A DNA stretch of 64,000 nt from Arthrobacter pascens (lineage in GTDB: Bacteria; Actinomycetota; Actinomycetes; Actinomycetales; Micrococcaceae), in contig NZ_JAFHKT010000126.1 in assembly GCF_017052465.1 (NCBI RefSeq), positions 1 to 64,000 of the forward strand, read 5' to 3'. Shown here in pieces: positions 17,542 to 27,002 of the stretch. A program made the translations under genes and the position numbers. The first letter of the stretch is position 1. Each line of letters begins with the position of its first letter. Under the pieces are notes generated by a model. It did no database searches and was not told where the DNA came from. It saw nothing but the letters and a program-made list of their open reading frames with translations.

Positions 17542-18681
17542 CTACGGCACGTGCCGTTCCTCGGCGCCGTTGTAGGTGCTCAGCGGCCGGATCAGTGAGT
17601 TCGATTCGAGCTGTTCCATGATGTGGGCCGTCCAGCCGGTGATGCGGCTGGCGACGAACAGCGGGGTGAACATCTGCGTGTCGAAGCCCATGAGGTGGTA
17701 CGTCGGTCCGGCCGGGTAATCCAGGTTCGGCTTGATCCCCTTCGCCTCATCCATGGCCGCCTCGAGCCCGTTGTAGAGCCCCAGCAGCTCCGGCCTGCCG
17801 TAATGCGCGATCATCTTGTCCAGGGCGGCCTTCATGGTGGGCACGCGGGAGTCACCGTGCTTGTACACGCGGTGCCCGAAGCCCATCACCTTCTTCTTGT
17901 TGGCCAGCGCATGTTCCATCCACGCCCTGGCCCGGGCCGCGGCATCCTCAAGGGATTCCTCCGGGCGGATCCCGATCTCGTCGAAGGTGTGCATGACGGC
18001 CTCGTTCGCGCCGCCGTGCAGCGGCCCCTTGAGCGCGCCGATCGCGCCGGTCACCGCCGAATGCAGGTCGGACAGCGTGGACGTGATGACCCTGCCGGCG
18101 AAGGTGGAGGCGTTGAAGGAGTGCTCAGCGTAGAGAATCATGGAGACGTTGAAGGCCTCCACCACTTCCGGCACCGACTCCTCGCCGAACGTCATCCACA
18201 GGAAGTTGGCGGAGTAGCCAAGGTCGTTGCGGGGCTCCACCAGGGCCTGACCGCGCCGGCGGCGCTGGTCATAGGCCACGACGGCGGGCATGGCCGCGAA
18301 CAGGTCCACGGCCTTGGCCATGTTGGCCTCCCGGGAGGAATCCTCTGCGAGTTCGTGGCGCGCGCCCATGACCGAGGCAGCAGTCCTGCAGACATCCATG
18401 GGGTGGGCCGTGACCGGCAGGACGTCGATCACCTGCTTCACCACCGGATCCAAGGGACGGCCGGCCCGCTCCCGCGCCGTAAAGGCGGCCAGCTCCTCCG
18501 TGGTGGGGAGTTCGCCGTTCCAGAGCAGGTAGGCGACCTCCTCGAAGCTGCACCGTGCTGCCAGTTCCTGGACCGGATAGCCCCGGTACAGCAGCGAATT
18601 CGTGTCGGAGTTGACCTTGGAGACGGCGGTGTAATCCACCACGACGCCGGCGAGGCCTTTTTTGATCTCTTCTTCAGCCAT
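17542..18681 (-). CDS. prpC: 2-Methylcitrate synthase
   Basis: This 379-residue enzyme of the citrate synthase family joins propionyl-CoA and oxaloacetate. Conserved parts include GPLHGGANEAVM (catalytic His), GFGHRVYKHGDSR (substrate His/Arg) and the C-terminal SRITGWTAHIMEQ. The short length (type II citrate synthases are about 430) and its place after prpD and prpB support methylcitrate synthase over housekeeping citrate synthase. AAGGAG stands 8 bases before the ATG at 18681. An open frame continues upstream to 18840 but has no start signal and overlaps prpB. Last gene of the gntR-prpDBC unit. Confidence 0.92.
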   Translation of the reverse strand: MAEEEIKKGLAGVVVDYTAVSKVNSDTNSLLYRGYPVQELAARCSFEEVAYLLWNGELPTTEELAAFTARERAGRPLDPVVKQVIDVLPVTAHPMDVCRTAASVMGARHELAEDSSREANMAKAVDLFAAMPAVVAYDQRRRRGQALVEPRNDLGYSANFLWMTFGEESVPEVVEAFNVSMILYAEHSFNASTFAGRVITSTLSDLHSAVTGAIGALKGPLHGGANEAVMHTFDEIGIRPEESLEDAAARARAWMEHALANKKKVMGFGHRVYKHGDSRVPTMKAALDKMIAHYGRPELLGLYNGLEAAMDEAKGIKPNLDYPAGPTYHLMGFDTQMFTPLFVASRITGWTAHIMEQLESNSLIRPLSTYNGAEERHVP

Positions 18682-18712
18682 GCTGAACTCCTTCGTTCCT
18701 TGCCTCAGTTGA

Positions 18713-18730
18713 CCGGCCCCCCAGGGCCGG
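18713..18730 (-). other. Small hairpin between prpB and prpC
   Basis: CCGGCCC (18713-18719) and GGGCCGG (18724-18730) form a perfect 7-bp stem with a 4-base loop in the 70-bp gap between prpB and prpC. It may tune relative expression inside the operon. Confidence 0.4.
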
Positions 18731-18751
18731 CGGTCCGGTTTGGACTGCGCG

Positions 18752-19657
18752 TCAGTCGGTTCCGGGGATCCGGAAATTAAAGACGCCCGTATCAAAGCGG
18801 TTGTAGGCCTCGTAGTCCACGAGGTCGTACAGCCGCGCACGGGTGAGCATGCTTCCTACCTGTGCCTCCTGCGTTCCGTCGGCCCTGATCGATTCCAGCG
18901 TACGCTCCGCGGCGCCCATGGCACTACGGAGCAGGGTCACGGGATATATCACCATGTTCACGCCGACGTTCTGGAGCTCGTCCACCGTGAACAGGGCGCT
19001 TTTCCCGAACTCGGTCATGTTGGCCAAAATCGGCACGTCCACCGCGTCCCGGATGGCCTGGAATTCGCTGAGGTCCTTCATCGCTTCCGGGAAGATGGCG
19101 TCGGCGCCAGCCTCCACCAGGGCGCGGGCACGGTCCGTCGCAGCCTCCAGGCCTTCAACCGCCCGGATGTCGGTGCGGGCCATGATGAGGAAGTTGGGGT
19201 CGCGCCGGGCGTCGGCGGCGGCCCTGATGCGTTTGGTGGCGGTGTCCAGGTCCACCACGTTCTTGCCGTCCAGGTGGCCGCAGCGTTTGGGGTTGAACTG
19301 GTCTTCGATGTGGCAGCCGGCCAGGCCGGCGTTTTCCAGTTCCTGGACGCTGCGGGCGACGTTCATGGGCTCGCCGAACCCGGTGTCGGCGTCCACGATC
19401 GACGGCAGGTCGGTCATCCGGGCGATCTGTCCGGCGCGGGTGGCCACTTCTGTCAGCGTGGTCAGCCCGATGTCCGGCAGCCCGAGGTCGTTGGCGAGCA
19501 CGGCGCCGGAGATGTAGACGCCGGCGAACCCTTTTTCCTCGATTAGCCGTGCGGAGAGGGGGTTGAAGGCGCCAGGGAACTGCGCGATGGTGCCGGAGGC
19601 GAGCAGTTCGCGGAAGCGCAGGCGCTTCTCTTCCGGCGTGGTCTTGGAGTAGAGCAT
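18752..19657 (-). CDS. prpB: Methylisocitrate lyase
   Basis: This is a 301-residue member of the isocitrate lyase/PEP mutase superfamily that splits 2-methylisocitrate into pyruvate and succinate. The Mg-binding DADTGFGEP motif (near residue 85) and the catalytic loop KRCGHLDGK (near 121) are present; the latter is diagnostic for PrpB. Length is typical. Its ATG directly follows the prpD stop codon with no gap, so it is translated from the same mRNA. Confidence 0.95.
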   Translation of the reverse strand: MLYSKTTPEEKRLRFRELLASGTIAQFPGAFNPLSARLIEEKGFAGVYISGAVLANDLGLPDIGLTTLTEVATRAGQIARMTDLPSIVDADTGFGEPMNVARSVQELENAGLAGCHIEDQFNPKRCGHLDGKNVVDLDTATKRIRAAADARRDPNFLIMARTDIRAVEGLEAATDRARALVEAGADAIFPEAMKDLSEFQAIRDAVDVPILANMTEFGKSALFTVDELQNVGVNMVIYPVTLLRSAMGAAERTLESIRADGTQEAQVGSMLTRARLYDLVDYEAYNRFDTGVFNFRIPGTD

Positions 19658-21178
19658 CTAGAACAGCCCCTTGGGTGCCGCTGCGAAGTCGATGACGCCG
19701 GGTGCGGCGGTGATGTTCAGCTGGTCGAGTTCGCCGGCCGCCAGTTCCGGGAGGCGTTCGACGGTGGCGAGGAACCTGTTGATTTCGGCTTCTTCCACCA
19801 GGCCGGTGGCCAGCGTGCGGAACTTGTTCACGTACTGCTCGCGGGCGAACGGCCGGGCGCCGAGGGGATGGGCATCGGCCACGGCAATCTCGTCGGTGAT
19901 GACGGTGCCGTCGGTCAGGGTGATTTCCACGGACCCGCCGAAGGCCTTCTCGTTGATGTCCAGGGAGTGGTAGCGGCGGGTCCATTCCGGGTCCTCCACG
20001 GTGGTGACCTTGTGCCACAACTCCACCGTGTCGGGCCGGGCGGCGCGCTCGGGGGCGTAGGAGTCCACGTGGTGCCAGGAACCGTCCTGCAGGGCCACCG
20101 TGAAGATGTACGGGATGGAGTGGTCCAGGGTCTCCCGGCTCGCAGTGGGGCTGTACTTCTGCGGATCGTTCGCGCCCGAGCCGATGACGAAGTGTGTGTG
20201 GTGGCTGGTCTTGATCAGCACGGACTGCACGTTGGACGGGTCTGTGGCCTCGGGGTGTTCCCTGTGCAGCTTCCGTGCCAGGTCGATCCAGGCCTGGGCC
20301 TGGTACTCCGCGGAGTGCTCCTTGGTGTAGGTGTCCAGGATGGCACGCTTGGCCTCACCGGGCGTGGGCAGCGGAACGTCATAGGAGGCGTCCGGGCCGT
20401 CCAGCATCCAGGCGATGACACCGTCCTCGCCTTCGTAGATCGGCACCGGGGAGGTCTGTCCGCGCATCGAGCGGTCCACGGCCTCCACGGCCATCTTGCC
20501 CGCGAACGCAGGGGCGTGGGCCTTCCAGGTGGAGATTTCACCCTTGCGGGACTGCCGCGTCGCGGTGGTGGTGTGCAGCGCCTGCCCCACGGATTGGAAG
20601 ATCGTTTCGACGTCCAGCCCCAGCAGGGTGCCGATCCCGGCTGCGGCCGAGGGGCCCAGGTGCGCCACGTGGTCGATCTTGTGCTTGTGCAGGCAGATCG
20701 CCTTCACGAGGTTCACCTGGATCTCGTAACCCGTGGCGATGCCGCGGATGAGGTCCGCGCCGCTGGATCCGACGTGTTGGGCCACCGCCAGGATAGGCGG
20801 GATGTTGTCGCCCGGGTGCGAGTAGTCCGCCGCGAGGAAGGTGTCGTGGTAGTCCAGTTCGCGGACAGCCACGCCGTTGGCCCAGGCTGCCCATTCAGGG
20901 GACACCCGTTCGCCTATTCCGAAGACCTTCGCACCCTTGCCGTTGGCAGAAGGACCGTGGGCGAGGGCCTGCGCCCGGGCCGCCACGATGGGAGCGCGGT
21001 TCAGCGATGCAATGGCCACCGAGGCGTTGTCGATGATGCGGTTGATCACCATTTCGGTGACGTCGTCCGTGACGGCTACCGGATCGGCTGCCACCACGGC
21101 GATCTTGTGGGCCAGCTGGTCCTCGCGGGGCAGGTTTTCCTCGCTCTTGTAGACACGGACGTGGTGTTCCTTCACCAT
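19658..21178 (-). CDS. prpD: 2-Methylcitrate dehydratase
   Basis: This is a 506-residue MmgE/PrpD family enzyme that dehydrates 2-methylcitrate to methylaconitate. Family segments include the N-terminal [33 protein letters not shown] near residue 97, [14 protein letters not shown] and [16 protein letters not shown]. First structural gene of the operon, 26 bases after the GntR regulator stop. A GGAGCCC segment upstream of the ATG acts as the ribosome site. No additional aconitase-type gene (acnD/prpF) is present, so this is the classic prpD pathway. Confidence 0.94.
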   Translation of the reverse strand: MVKEHHVRVYKSEENLPREDQLAHKIAVVAADPVAVTDDVTEMVINRIIDNASVAIASLNRAPIVAARAQALAHGPSANGKGAKVFGIGERVSPEWAAWANGVAVRELDYHDTFLAADYSHPGDNIPPILAVAQHVGSSGADLIRGIATGYEIQVNLVKAICLHKHKIDHVAHLGPSAAAGIGTLLGLDVETIFQSVGQALHTTTATRQSRKGEISTWKAHAPAFAGKMAVEAVDRSMRGQTSPVPIYEGEDGVIAWMLDGPDASYDVPLPTPGEAKRAILDTYTKEHSAEYQAQAWIDLARKLHREHPEATDPSNVQSVLIKTSHHTHFVIGSGANDPQKYSPTASRETLDHSIPYIFTVALQDGSWHHVDSYAPERAARPDTVELWHKVTTVEDPEWTRRYHSLDINEKAFGGSVEITLTDGTVITDEIAVADAHPLGARPFAREQYVNKFRTLATGLVEEAEINRFLATVERLPELAAGELDQLNITAAPGVIDFAAAPKGLF

Positions 21179-21204
21179 GGGGGCTCCTTGCTAGGTATGG
21201 ACGG

Positions 21205-21846
21205 CTAATGGGGTGTGTGGGTGGCTTTGACGTGGGAAAGACTGCGGTGCAGGTGCACGGTGGTGGCAGCTTCGGCCAGACGCGGGTTACGGGCGGCGAT
21301 CGCTTCGGCGATGGCCGCGTGCTCGGCCGCTGCTGCCGTGAGCCGGGCGGCGTCGTCGGCGGCCAGCCGCCGGACGCGCACCAAGTGCACCCGAAGGCTC
21401 CGCATGGCCTGGGCCAGGTAGGAGTTGGAGATGGCCGCATCAATGGCTTCATCCAGCCTGCCGACAAGCTCGTAGTATTCGTGCCGGGCCGGATCAGCGC
21501 CGCTGATCAGGTCCGGCGCTTCGAGCAGCTCCTTCTGGAGCTGGAGGAAGAGTGCGGCGTCGCCGCGCTCGGCGGCCAGGGCAGCCGCCCTGCCTTCGAG
21601 CGTTTCGCGGAGCTCGAAGAGTTCGTCGATATCCTCCAGGGAGATATCGGTGACGACGACGCCGCGGCCGCCCGCCGTCGTCGTCAGCCCTTCCGCCGTC
21701 AGGCGGCTCAGTGCTTCCCGGAGCGGCGTGCGTGAGACGCCGAGGCGTTCCGATTGCTCGACTTCGGCGAGGACCGTCCCGGGGAGGAGCCGCCACTCGA
21801 TGATGTCATCACGCAGTGCCGCGTAGGCCCGGTCGCTGGCGCGCAT
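21205..21846 (-). CDS. GntR/FCD-family regulator of the prp operon
   Basis: This is a 213-residue FadR-subfamily regulator. The N-terminal winged helix runs RAYAALRDDIIEWRLLPGTVL then the recognition helix SRTPLREALSRL (about 25-50). The C-terminal FCD domain (about 80-210) has the metal/ligand-type residues of this fold (ELRETLEGRAAALA). It is first in the gntR-prpDBC unit and is likely to repress the operon until a propionate-derived ligand such as methylcitrate binds. GGGGAGG before the ATG at 21846 decides that start; an ATG at 21888 would lie inside the operator. Two copies of TGTATACA lie upstream. Confidence 0.88.
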   Translation of the reverse strand: MRASDRAYAALRDDIIEWRLLPGTVLAEVEQSERLGVSRTPLREALSRLTAEGLTTTAGGRGVVVTDISLEDIDELFELRETLEGRAAALAAERGDAALFLQLQKELLEAPDLISGADPARHEYYELVGRLDEAIDAAISNSYLAQAMRSLRVHLVRVRRLAADDAARLTAAAAEHAAIAEAIAARNPRLAEAATTVHLHRSLSHVKATHTPH

Positions 21847-21879
21847 GCTGCCTCCCCTCGAATGGTTGATGTCACCGAG

Positions 21880-21892
21880 TGTATACATAAAG
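21880..21892. promoter_or_regulatory. GntR operator, proximal half
   Basis: TGTATACATAAAG, 34 bases before the gntR start. It contains the palindrome TGTATACA, of the GTATAC type bound by many FCD-subclass GntR regulators. It is the exact reverse complement of the distal copy. Confidence 0.65.
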
Positions 21893-21937
21893 GCGGATTT
21901 TGCCCAGTGTTATTTGAATTTTCCGCGCATCATCCGG

Positions 21938-21950
21938 CTTTATGTATACA
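21938..21950. promoter_or_regulatory. GntR operator, distal half
   Basis: CTTTATGTATACA is an exact 13-bp inverted copy of the proximal site. The two palindromic cores are 63 bp apart, six helical turns, which would suit two regulator dimers on one DNA face or a small loop. Confidence 0.65.
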
Positions 21951-21970
21951 TGGAAGGTGGTTGGCTGCGG

Positions 21971-22684
21971 TCAGACCCGGGACCAGCGGTATTCGTTTTC
22001 CGGGCGGCCGGGCGCCCCGTACCGGGCAGTGCGGGAGACCGTGCCGGCGTCGGCGAGGTACTCCAGGTAGCGCCGGGCCGTGACCCGGGACATGCCCAGC
22101 GCCGTCATCACCTCGGTGGCTGAGACCGCCCCCGGCTGTTGCCTGATGAAGTCGCGGACCGCCTCCAGAGTGGACGGTGCCAGGCCTTTGGGAAGGGGCA
22201 GCTCGGACGGCGCCCTGAGGCTCGCGAACGCCTGGTCGACGTCGCTCTGGGAAGCACCCATCTTGGAGGATCCCGCTCCGGGTGCGGCCAGCTGCTCGCG
22301 GAACTGCCGGTAGCTCTCCAGCTTGTCCGCGAACGTGGCAAACGTAAATGGCTTGATAAGGTACTGCACCACGCCGATGGAGACAGCGTTGCGGACGATC
22401 GTCAGCTCCCTGACCGCCGTGATGGCAATGATGTCGGCAAAGTGGCCGGCGGAACGCATGCGGCGGGCGATGTCCAGACCGTGCAGATCCGGCAGGTTCA
22501 TGTCCAGGAGGACCAGCTCCACAGGGCTGCCGGCGGCCGCGAACTCGGTAAGCATCCGCAGCGCAGACTGGCCATCCGGGGCGGTGCCGGCCAGCGTGAA
22601 GCCGTCCAGCCTGCCCACATAGGCGGCATGCGCCGCCGAGGCAATCGGCTCGTCCTCGACGACGAGGACCCGGATGTCTGTCAC
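21971..22684 (-). CDS. CitB/DcuR-type response regulator
   Basis: This is a 237-residue response regulator. The receiver domain has the acidic pair VVEDE, phospho-Asp in LVLLDMNLPD (about residue 60), and Lys in YLIKPF (about 110). The C-terminal part has a helix-turn-helix (SATEVMTALGMSRVTARRYLEYL) as in CitB, DcuR and DctR. Its start overlaps the end of the sensor kinase gene by 4 bases. With dctA divergent on the other side of the kinase, it very likely controls C4-dicarboxylate uptake. Confidence 0.92.
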   Translation of the reverse strand: MTDIRVLVVEDEPIASAAHAAYVGRLDGFTLAGTAPDGQSALRMLTEFAAAGSPVELVLLDMNLPDLHGLDIARRMRSAGHFADIIAITAVRELTIVRNAVSIGVVQYLIKPFTFATFADKLESYRQFREQLAAPGAGSSKMGASQSDVDQAFASLRAPSELPLPKGLAPSTLEAVRDFIRQQPGAVSATEVMTALGMSRVTARRYLEYLADAGTVSRTARYGAPGRPENEYRWSRV

Positions 22685-24327
22685 GCTTGCTCCTCCAGGA
22701 GACTGTGCGGCTCCGGCAGGGGCAGCGCGATGTGGAAGCGTGCGCCGCCCGTGCGGCCGGAATTGGTGATGGTCATCGTACCGGCCAGACGCTGGACCGC
22801 CTGCTTCACGAGCGCCAGCCCCAGGCCGCGGCCGAAGGGTCCGGCCTCCTTGGTGCTGAAGCCGTACCGGAAAATGTCGTCGATGGCATCCGGTGCAATG
22901 CCCTTGCCGGAATCCTCGACAGTAATCTCCAGTCCGTCAGCGTCTGACTCCACCGTCAGCTCCACGCGCCGCGGGGCCGGGGCGTCGGAGGCGGCATCGA
23001 TGGCGTTGTCCAGCAGGTTGCCAAGAATGGTGACGAGGTCCTGGACGGCAAGGCCCGTGGCGCCCGTTGTCCGCGACGCCCCCACGGCCAGCTCCACGCC
23101 GCGTTCATGGGCTTCGGCGGCCTTGCCCATGATGAGCGCGCTGAGCACGGGTTCCTGCACGGAGCCCATGATGTCGTCCGTCATCTGCTGGCTGAGTTCA
23201 AGGTCCTTGGTGGCGAAGTCGAGGGCTTCGCCGGTCCGGCCGAGCTCCAGCAGTGAAACCATGGTGTGGAGGCGGTTGGCGTGCTCGTGGGTCTGGGCGC
23301 GCAGTGCGTCCGAGAGTGTCCGCATGGTCTGAAGCTCGCTTCCCAGCGATTCGATTTCGGTGCGGTCCCGGATCGTGGCAACTGTTCCGAACACCGGGGC
23401 AGGCCGGCCCGCGGGGGAGTCCGGGCCCACGGCGGGGCTCTGGTTCACCACCAGGACGCCGGAAGCCGTCAAGTGGATTTCATCGTGGACGGTGTGGCCC
23501 GATTCAAACAGGTTCTTCAGGCTCGGCGTCAGCGGCAGGTCGGCCAGGAACGGAGCGTTTGACGGAACGTCGCCCGAGTCCCGCGGCTCGAGCCCCAGCA
23601 GTTCGGCGGCCTGGTCGTTGTACATCACCACGCGTCCCCTGGGGTCGATCAGGATGACACCTTCGCGCACCGAGTGCAGCACGGATTCGTAGTAGGCAAA
23701 GAGCTGGGCAAGCTGTTCGGGTCCCCAGCCGCGCGTTACCCGCCGGAGGTAGCCTCCGAGCAGCCAGGAGGCGATGGACCCGGCCGCGAGGAGGGCGCCG
23801 GAGATAGCCAGGAGGGCTGGAATCCTGCCGGCTACCGCGACGTCGATGGTTCTGACCGTGACGCCGGCGGCCACCAGGGCCTTAACCGAGCCGCCGGCGT
23901 CCTTGACCGGAGCAATCGTCCGTACGGAGGGGCCCAGGGTGCCGGCCGTGATTTCCGTGAATACGCGCCCCTCAAGGGCATCGGAGATTGAACCGATGTA
24001 CGGCTGGCCAAGCTCCTCGGTCCGGGGGTGCGTCCAGCGTGTCCTGTCCGGCGCCATGATGGTGATGAAATCGGCGTCGGCGTCGTCCATCACCCTAAGC
24101 GCGTAGGGCTGGAGCCGGGCCGAGGGATCAGCGGAGGCCGCGGCCTGCAGCACCAGCGGGTTGTCTGCAACTGAAACAGCCAAGGCCGTCATCCGGCGCC
24201 CGGCCTCGTCATAGGTGCGGTCGCGGGCGTCGATGAAGGCGGCCGTCCCGACGACTGCGGTGAGCGCCAGCACGAACAGCAGATTGGCCACGAACAGCCG
24301 CCTGGCAATGCTCCAACGGTGGATCAC
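22681..24327 (-). CDS. CitA/DcuS-type sensor histidine kinase
   Basis: This 548-residue kinase has transmembrane helix 1 (RRLFVANLLFVLALTAVVGTAAF), an external PASP-type sensor domain to about residue 165, transmembrane helix 2 (ALLAISGALLAAGSIASWLLGG), and a cytoplasmic PAS domain (HSVREGVILIDPRGRVVMYN). The kinase core has phospho-His in RAQTHEHANRLHTM, then NLLDNAIDA, EDSGKGIAPD and GRGLGLALVKQAV. The GTG at 24327 is preferred because AGGAGG lies just upstream; the frame stays open to a GTG at 24396 with no ribosome site. Ligand is probably citrate, succinate or a similar acid. Confidence 0.9.
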   Translation of the reverse strand: MIHRWSIARRLFVANLLFVLALTAVVGTAAFIDARDRTYDEAGRRMTALAVSVADNPLVLQAAASADPSARLQPYALRVMDDADADFITIMAPDRTRWTHPRTEELGQPYIGSISDALEGRVFTEITAGTLGPSVRTIAPVKDAGGSVKALVAAGVTVRTIDVAVAGRIPALLAISGALLAAGSIASWLLGGYLRRVTRGWGPEQLAQLFAYYESVLHSVREGVILIDPRGRVVMYNDQAAELLGLEPRDSGDVPSNAPFLADLPLTPSLKNLFESGHTVHDEIHLTASGVLVVNQSPAVGPDSPAGRPAPVFGTVATIRDRTEIESLGSELQTMRTLSDALRAQTHEHANRLHTMVSLLELGRTGEALDFATKDLELSQQMTDDIMGSVQEPVLSALIMGKAAEAHERGVELAVGASRTTGATGLAVQDLVTILGNLLDNAIDAASDAPAPRRVELTVESDADGLEITVEDSGKGIAPDAIDDIFRYGFSTKEAGPFGRGLGLALVKQAVQRLAGTMTITNSGRTGGARFHIALPLPEPHSLLEEQA

Positions 24328-24371
24328 AACACCTCCTATGACCAATATGAACGCAACGGTGAGCCAAGTCA

Positions 24372-24400
24372 CTTTGTGCCGAATGATGGAAATCACAAAG
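24372..24400. promoter_or_regulatory. Inverted repeat in the kinase-dctA control region
   Basis: CTTTGTG (24372-24378) and CACAAAG (24394-24400) form a perfect 7-bp inverted repeat with 15 bases between them, inside the 139-bp gap between the divergent kinase and dctA genes. This is a good candidate site for the CitB-type regulator. I know of no proof. Confidence 0.5.
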
Positions 24401-24466
24401 GACCGACGCGATCAGCCCAGAGTCTGTGCCGAAGCGTTTTCCAGATTATCCATAAGGAGACACATC

Positions 24467-25810
24467 ATGGCTTCTCAACGAGGAGAGTCGGCTGCACCGG
24501 CCAAGGCCGGCCGCAAGGGACTGGACAAGTCCCACTACCTTTACATCGCCGTCATCGCCGCCGTCATCCTGGGCGCCGTGGTGGGGCTGCTGTTCCCGGA
24601 AGTCGGGAAGTCCCTGAAGCCGCTGGGCGACGGGTTCATCAAACTCATCAAGATGATGATCGCCCCCATTATCTTCTGCACCATCGCCTTGGGCATCGGC
24701 TCCATCGCCAAGGCTGCGACCGTCGGCAAGGTCGGCGGCCTGGCCCTCGGGTACTTTGTCCTCATGTCGACCTTCGCCCTTGGTATCGGCCTGGTGGTCG
24801 GCAACCTGATCCACCCCGGTGAAGGCCTGAAGCTGGCGCCGTACGATCCCAACAAGAAGGCCGAAGTAGACAGCACCGTAGCCTTCCTCCTTGGCATCAT
24901 CCCGGGCGACATCCCGGTCCTGCCCACGCTCTTCGCCGCCATCCTCGTGGGCTTTGCACTGCAGAAGATGGGCGCGCAGGGCGCCCCTGTCCTCAAGGCC
25001 ATCGGCCACGGCCAGGCTGTGGTGTTCCGGATCCTCATCATGATCATGTGGCTGGCCCCGGTCGGCGCCTTCGGCGCCATCGCTGCGGTCGTCGGTGCCA
25101 CGGGCTTCCAGGCGATCGTGAGCATGTTCACCCTGATGGCCGCGTTCTACATCACCTGTGCACTGTTCATCGTGGTAATCCTCGGCGGCCTCCTGCAGGC
25201 TGTGGCAGGCGTGAACATCTTCAAGCTGATGAAGTACCTGGCACGCGAATACCTCCTGATCTTCTCCACCTCATCGTCCGAGGCCGCGCTGCCCCGCCTG
25301 ATCGCCAAGCTCGAGCACCTGGGTGTCTCCAAGCCGGTCGTCGGCGTCACCGTTCCCACCGGCTACTCCTTCAACCTGGACGGCACGGCCATCTACCTGA
25401 CGATGGCATCGCTGTTCGTGGCCAACGCCATGGGAACCCCGCTGGACCTCGGTGCGCAGGTGTCCCTGCTCATCTTCATGATCATCGCCTCCAAGGGTGC
25501 AGCCGGTGTCACCGGTGCCGGCCTGGCCACGCTGGCCGCCGGCCTGCAGGCACACAAGCCCGAGTTGCTGGGGGGCGTCGGCATGATCGTCGGCATCGAC
25601 CGCTTCATGTCCGAGGCCCGGGCCCTGACCAATTTCACCGGAAACGCCGTGGCCACCGTTCTGATCGGAACCTGGGTCAAGGAGATCGACAACCAGCAGG
25701 TCGGCCGCGTCCTGTCCGGCGAGGAGCCCTTCGACGAGCAGACCATGATTGCCAGCCACCACGGTGTCCAGGAGACCCCGGCGCAGCAGCCCGTTCCGGC
25801 GAACGCCTAG
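24467..25810 (+). CDS. dctA: C4-dicarboxylate carrier (DAACS family)
   Basis: This is a 447-residue secondary transporter that takes up succinate, fumarate and malate with cations. It has about eight transmembrane helices and the family hallmarks: the Ser-rich hairpin FSTSSSEAALPRL, the GYSFNLDGTAIYL segment, and the substrate-binding region near DRFMSEARALTNFTGNAVAT. The ATG at 24467 follows AAGGAGA. It is divergent from the CitA/CitB system and ends in a strong terminator, so it is transcribed alone. Confidence 0.95.
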   Translation: MASQRGESAAPAKAGRKGLDKSHYLYIAVIAAVILGAVVGLLFPEVGKSLKPLGDGFIKLIKMMIAPIIFCTIALGIGSIAKAATVGKVGGLALGYFVLMSTFALGIGLVVGNLIHPGEGLKLAPYDPNKKAEVDSTVAFLLGIIPGDIPVLPTLFAAILVGFALQKMGAQGAPVLKAIGHGQAVVFRILIMIMWLAPVGAFGAIAAVVGATGFQAIVSMFTLMAAFYITCALFIVVILGGLLQAVAGVNIFKLMKYLAREYLLIFSTSSSEAALPRLIAKLEHLGVSKPVVGVTVPTGYSFNLDGTAIYLTMASLFVANAMGTPLDLGAQVSLLIFMIIASKGAAGVTGAGLATLAAGLQAHKPELLGGVGMIVGIDRFMSEARALTNFTGNAVATVLIGTWVKEIDNQQVGRVLSGEEPFDEQTMIASHHGVQETPAQQPVPANA

Positions 25811-25866
25811 GCTTCACAGGGCCAGGCTCAACCAGGCTCACAATGCAGCGGCGCTCAGGCGCCCGG

Positions 25867-25903
25867 AACCGCCCGCACAGGCCAGCCCTGTGCGGGCGGT
25901 TTT
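25867..25903 (+). terminator. dctA terminator
   Basis: A 15-bp stem (AACCGCCCGCACAGG at 25867-25881 and complement at 25887-25901) with a 5-base loop, followed by TTTT, 56 bases after dctA. Confidence 0.92.
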
Positions 25904-26094
25904 CATGGGCGGAGGACTAACCTTCGACCTCAAGTAAAAGGTCAAGGCTCAAACGCCATCAAAAGTCAAGTTCCACGAAATGCCGTGTCGGGCGCTGTAG
26001 CCTTGGGTGGAAGAAGCATGGGTGCTGGACATTCAGTGGCCCCGGCATTCAGCGGCAGAGAAAAATCACCGTCATCGAAAGTGTGGATAGATAC

Positions 26095-26994
26095 GTGAGC
26101 AGCGAACAGGGTTCAGCAACTCTGGAAGGCACGGAACTCGACCTGGAAGACGCCGTGATGGGTCCCACAGGACGTCCCTACCGCGAATTTCCGGAGCCCG
26201 CGCCGCTGTCCTCCCATGGACCGGCCCGCGTGATTGCAATGGTCAACCAGAAGGGCGGCGTGGGTAAGACCACGTCAACCATCAACCTCGCGGCCGCGCT
26301 GGCGGAGTACGGCCGCCGCGTGCTGCTGGTGGACTTCGACCCCCAGGGGGCGCTGTCCGCGGGGCTGGGCGTCAACCCGCACGAACTCGACCTCACCGTC
26401 TACAACGTCCTCATGGACCGCAAGGTGGACATCCGCGACGCGATCCACCAGACCGGCGTCGAGAACGTTGACCTGCTGCCGGCCAATATCGACCTCTCCG
26501 CCGCGGAGGTCCAGCTGGTCAACGAGGTGGCACGGGAACAGGTGCTCGACCGCGCGCTGAAGAAGGTCGAGGACGACTATGACATCGTCCTGATCGACTG
26601 CCAGCCCTCGCTGGGCCTGCTCACGGTGAACGCGCTCACGGCCGCCCACGGCGTGATCATTCCGCTGATTTGCGAATTCTTTGCGCTGCGGGCCGTGGCG
26701 CTCCTGGTGGAAACCATCGACAAGGTCCAGGACCGCCTCAACCCGAGGCTGCAGGTGGACGGGGTGCTGGCCACCATGTATGACGCCCGGACACTGCACA
26801 GCCGCGAAGTCATCTCCCGCCTGGTGGAGGCCTTCGGTGACAAGGTCTTTGAGACGGTTATCAAGCGGTCCATCAAGTTCGCCGACGCCACCGTCGCCGC
26901 CGAACCGATCACCAGCTACGCCGGCAACCACATCGGTGCCGACGCCTACCGCCGTCTCGCCAAGGAACTCATTTCGCGCGGCGGCGCGCCGTAG
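26095..26994 (+). CDS. ParA-family ATPase (scpAB-linked, Rv1708-like)
   Basis: This is a 299-residue ParA/Soj ATPase. A 45-residue polar N-terminus is followed by the deviant Walker A motif NQKGGVGKTT, Walker A' LLVDFDPQGAL, and Walker B IVLIDCQPSLG. It sits directly before scpA and scpB with an 8-base gap, an order kept across actinobacteria and distinct from the parAB pair at the replication origin. A role in chromosome organisation together with condensin is inferred. GTG at 26095 is chosen; a GTG at 26083 would add four residues. No good ribosome site is seen. Confidence 0.9.
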   Translation: MSSEQGSATLEGTELDLEDAVMGPTGRPYREFPEPAPLSSHGPARVIAMVNQKGGVGKTTSTINLAAALAEYGRRVLLVDFDPQGALSAGLGVNPHELDLTVYNVLMDRKVDIRDAIHQTGVENVDLLPANIDLSAAEVQLVNEVAREQVLDRALKKVEDDYDIVLIDCQPSLGLLTVNALTAAHGVIIPLICEFFALRAVALLVETIDKVQDRLNPRLQVDGVLATMYDARTLHSREVISRLVEAFGDKVFETVIKRSIKFADATVAAEPITSYAGNHIGADAYRRLAKELISRGGAP

Positions 26995-27002
26995 CCTGGG
27001 CC

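Noticed and set aside
18682..18840. N-terminal extension of prpC
   Set aside because: The frame stays open but overlaps prpB, has no ribosome site, and the family start with AAGGAG is at 18681.
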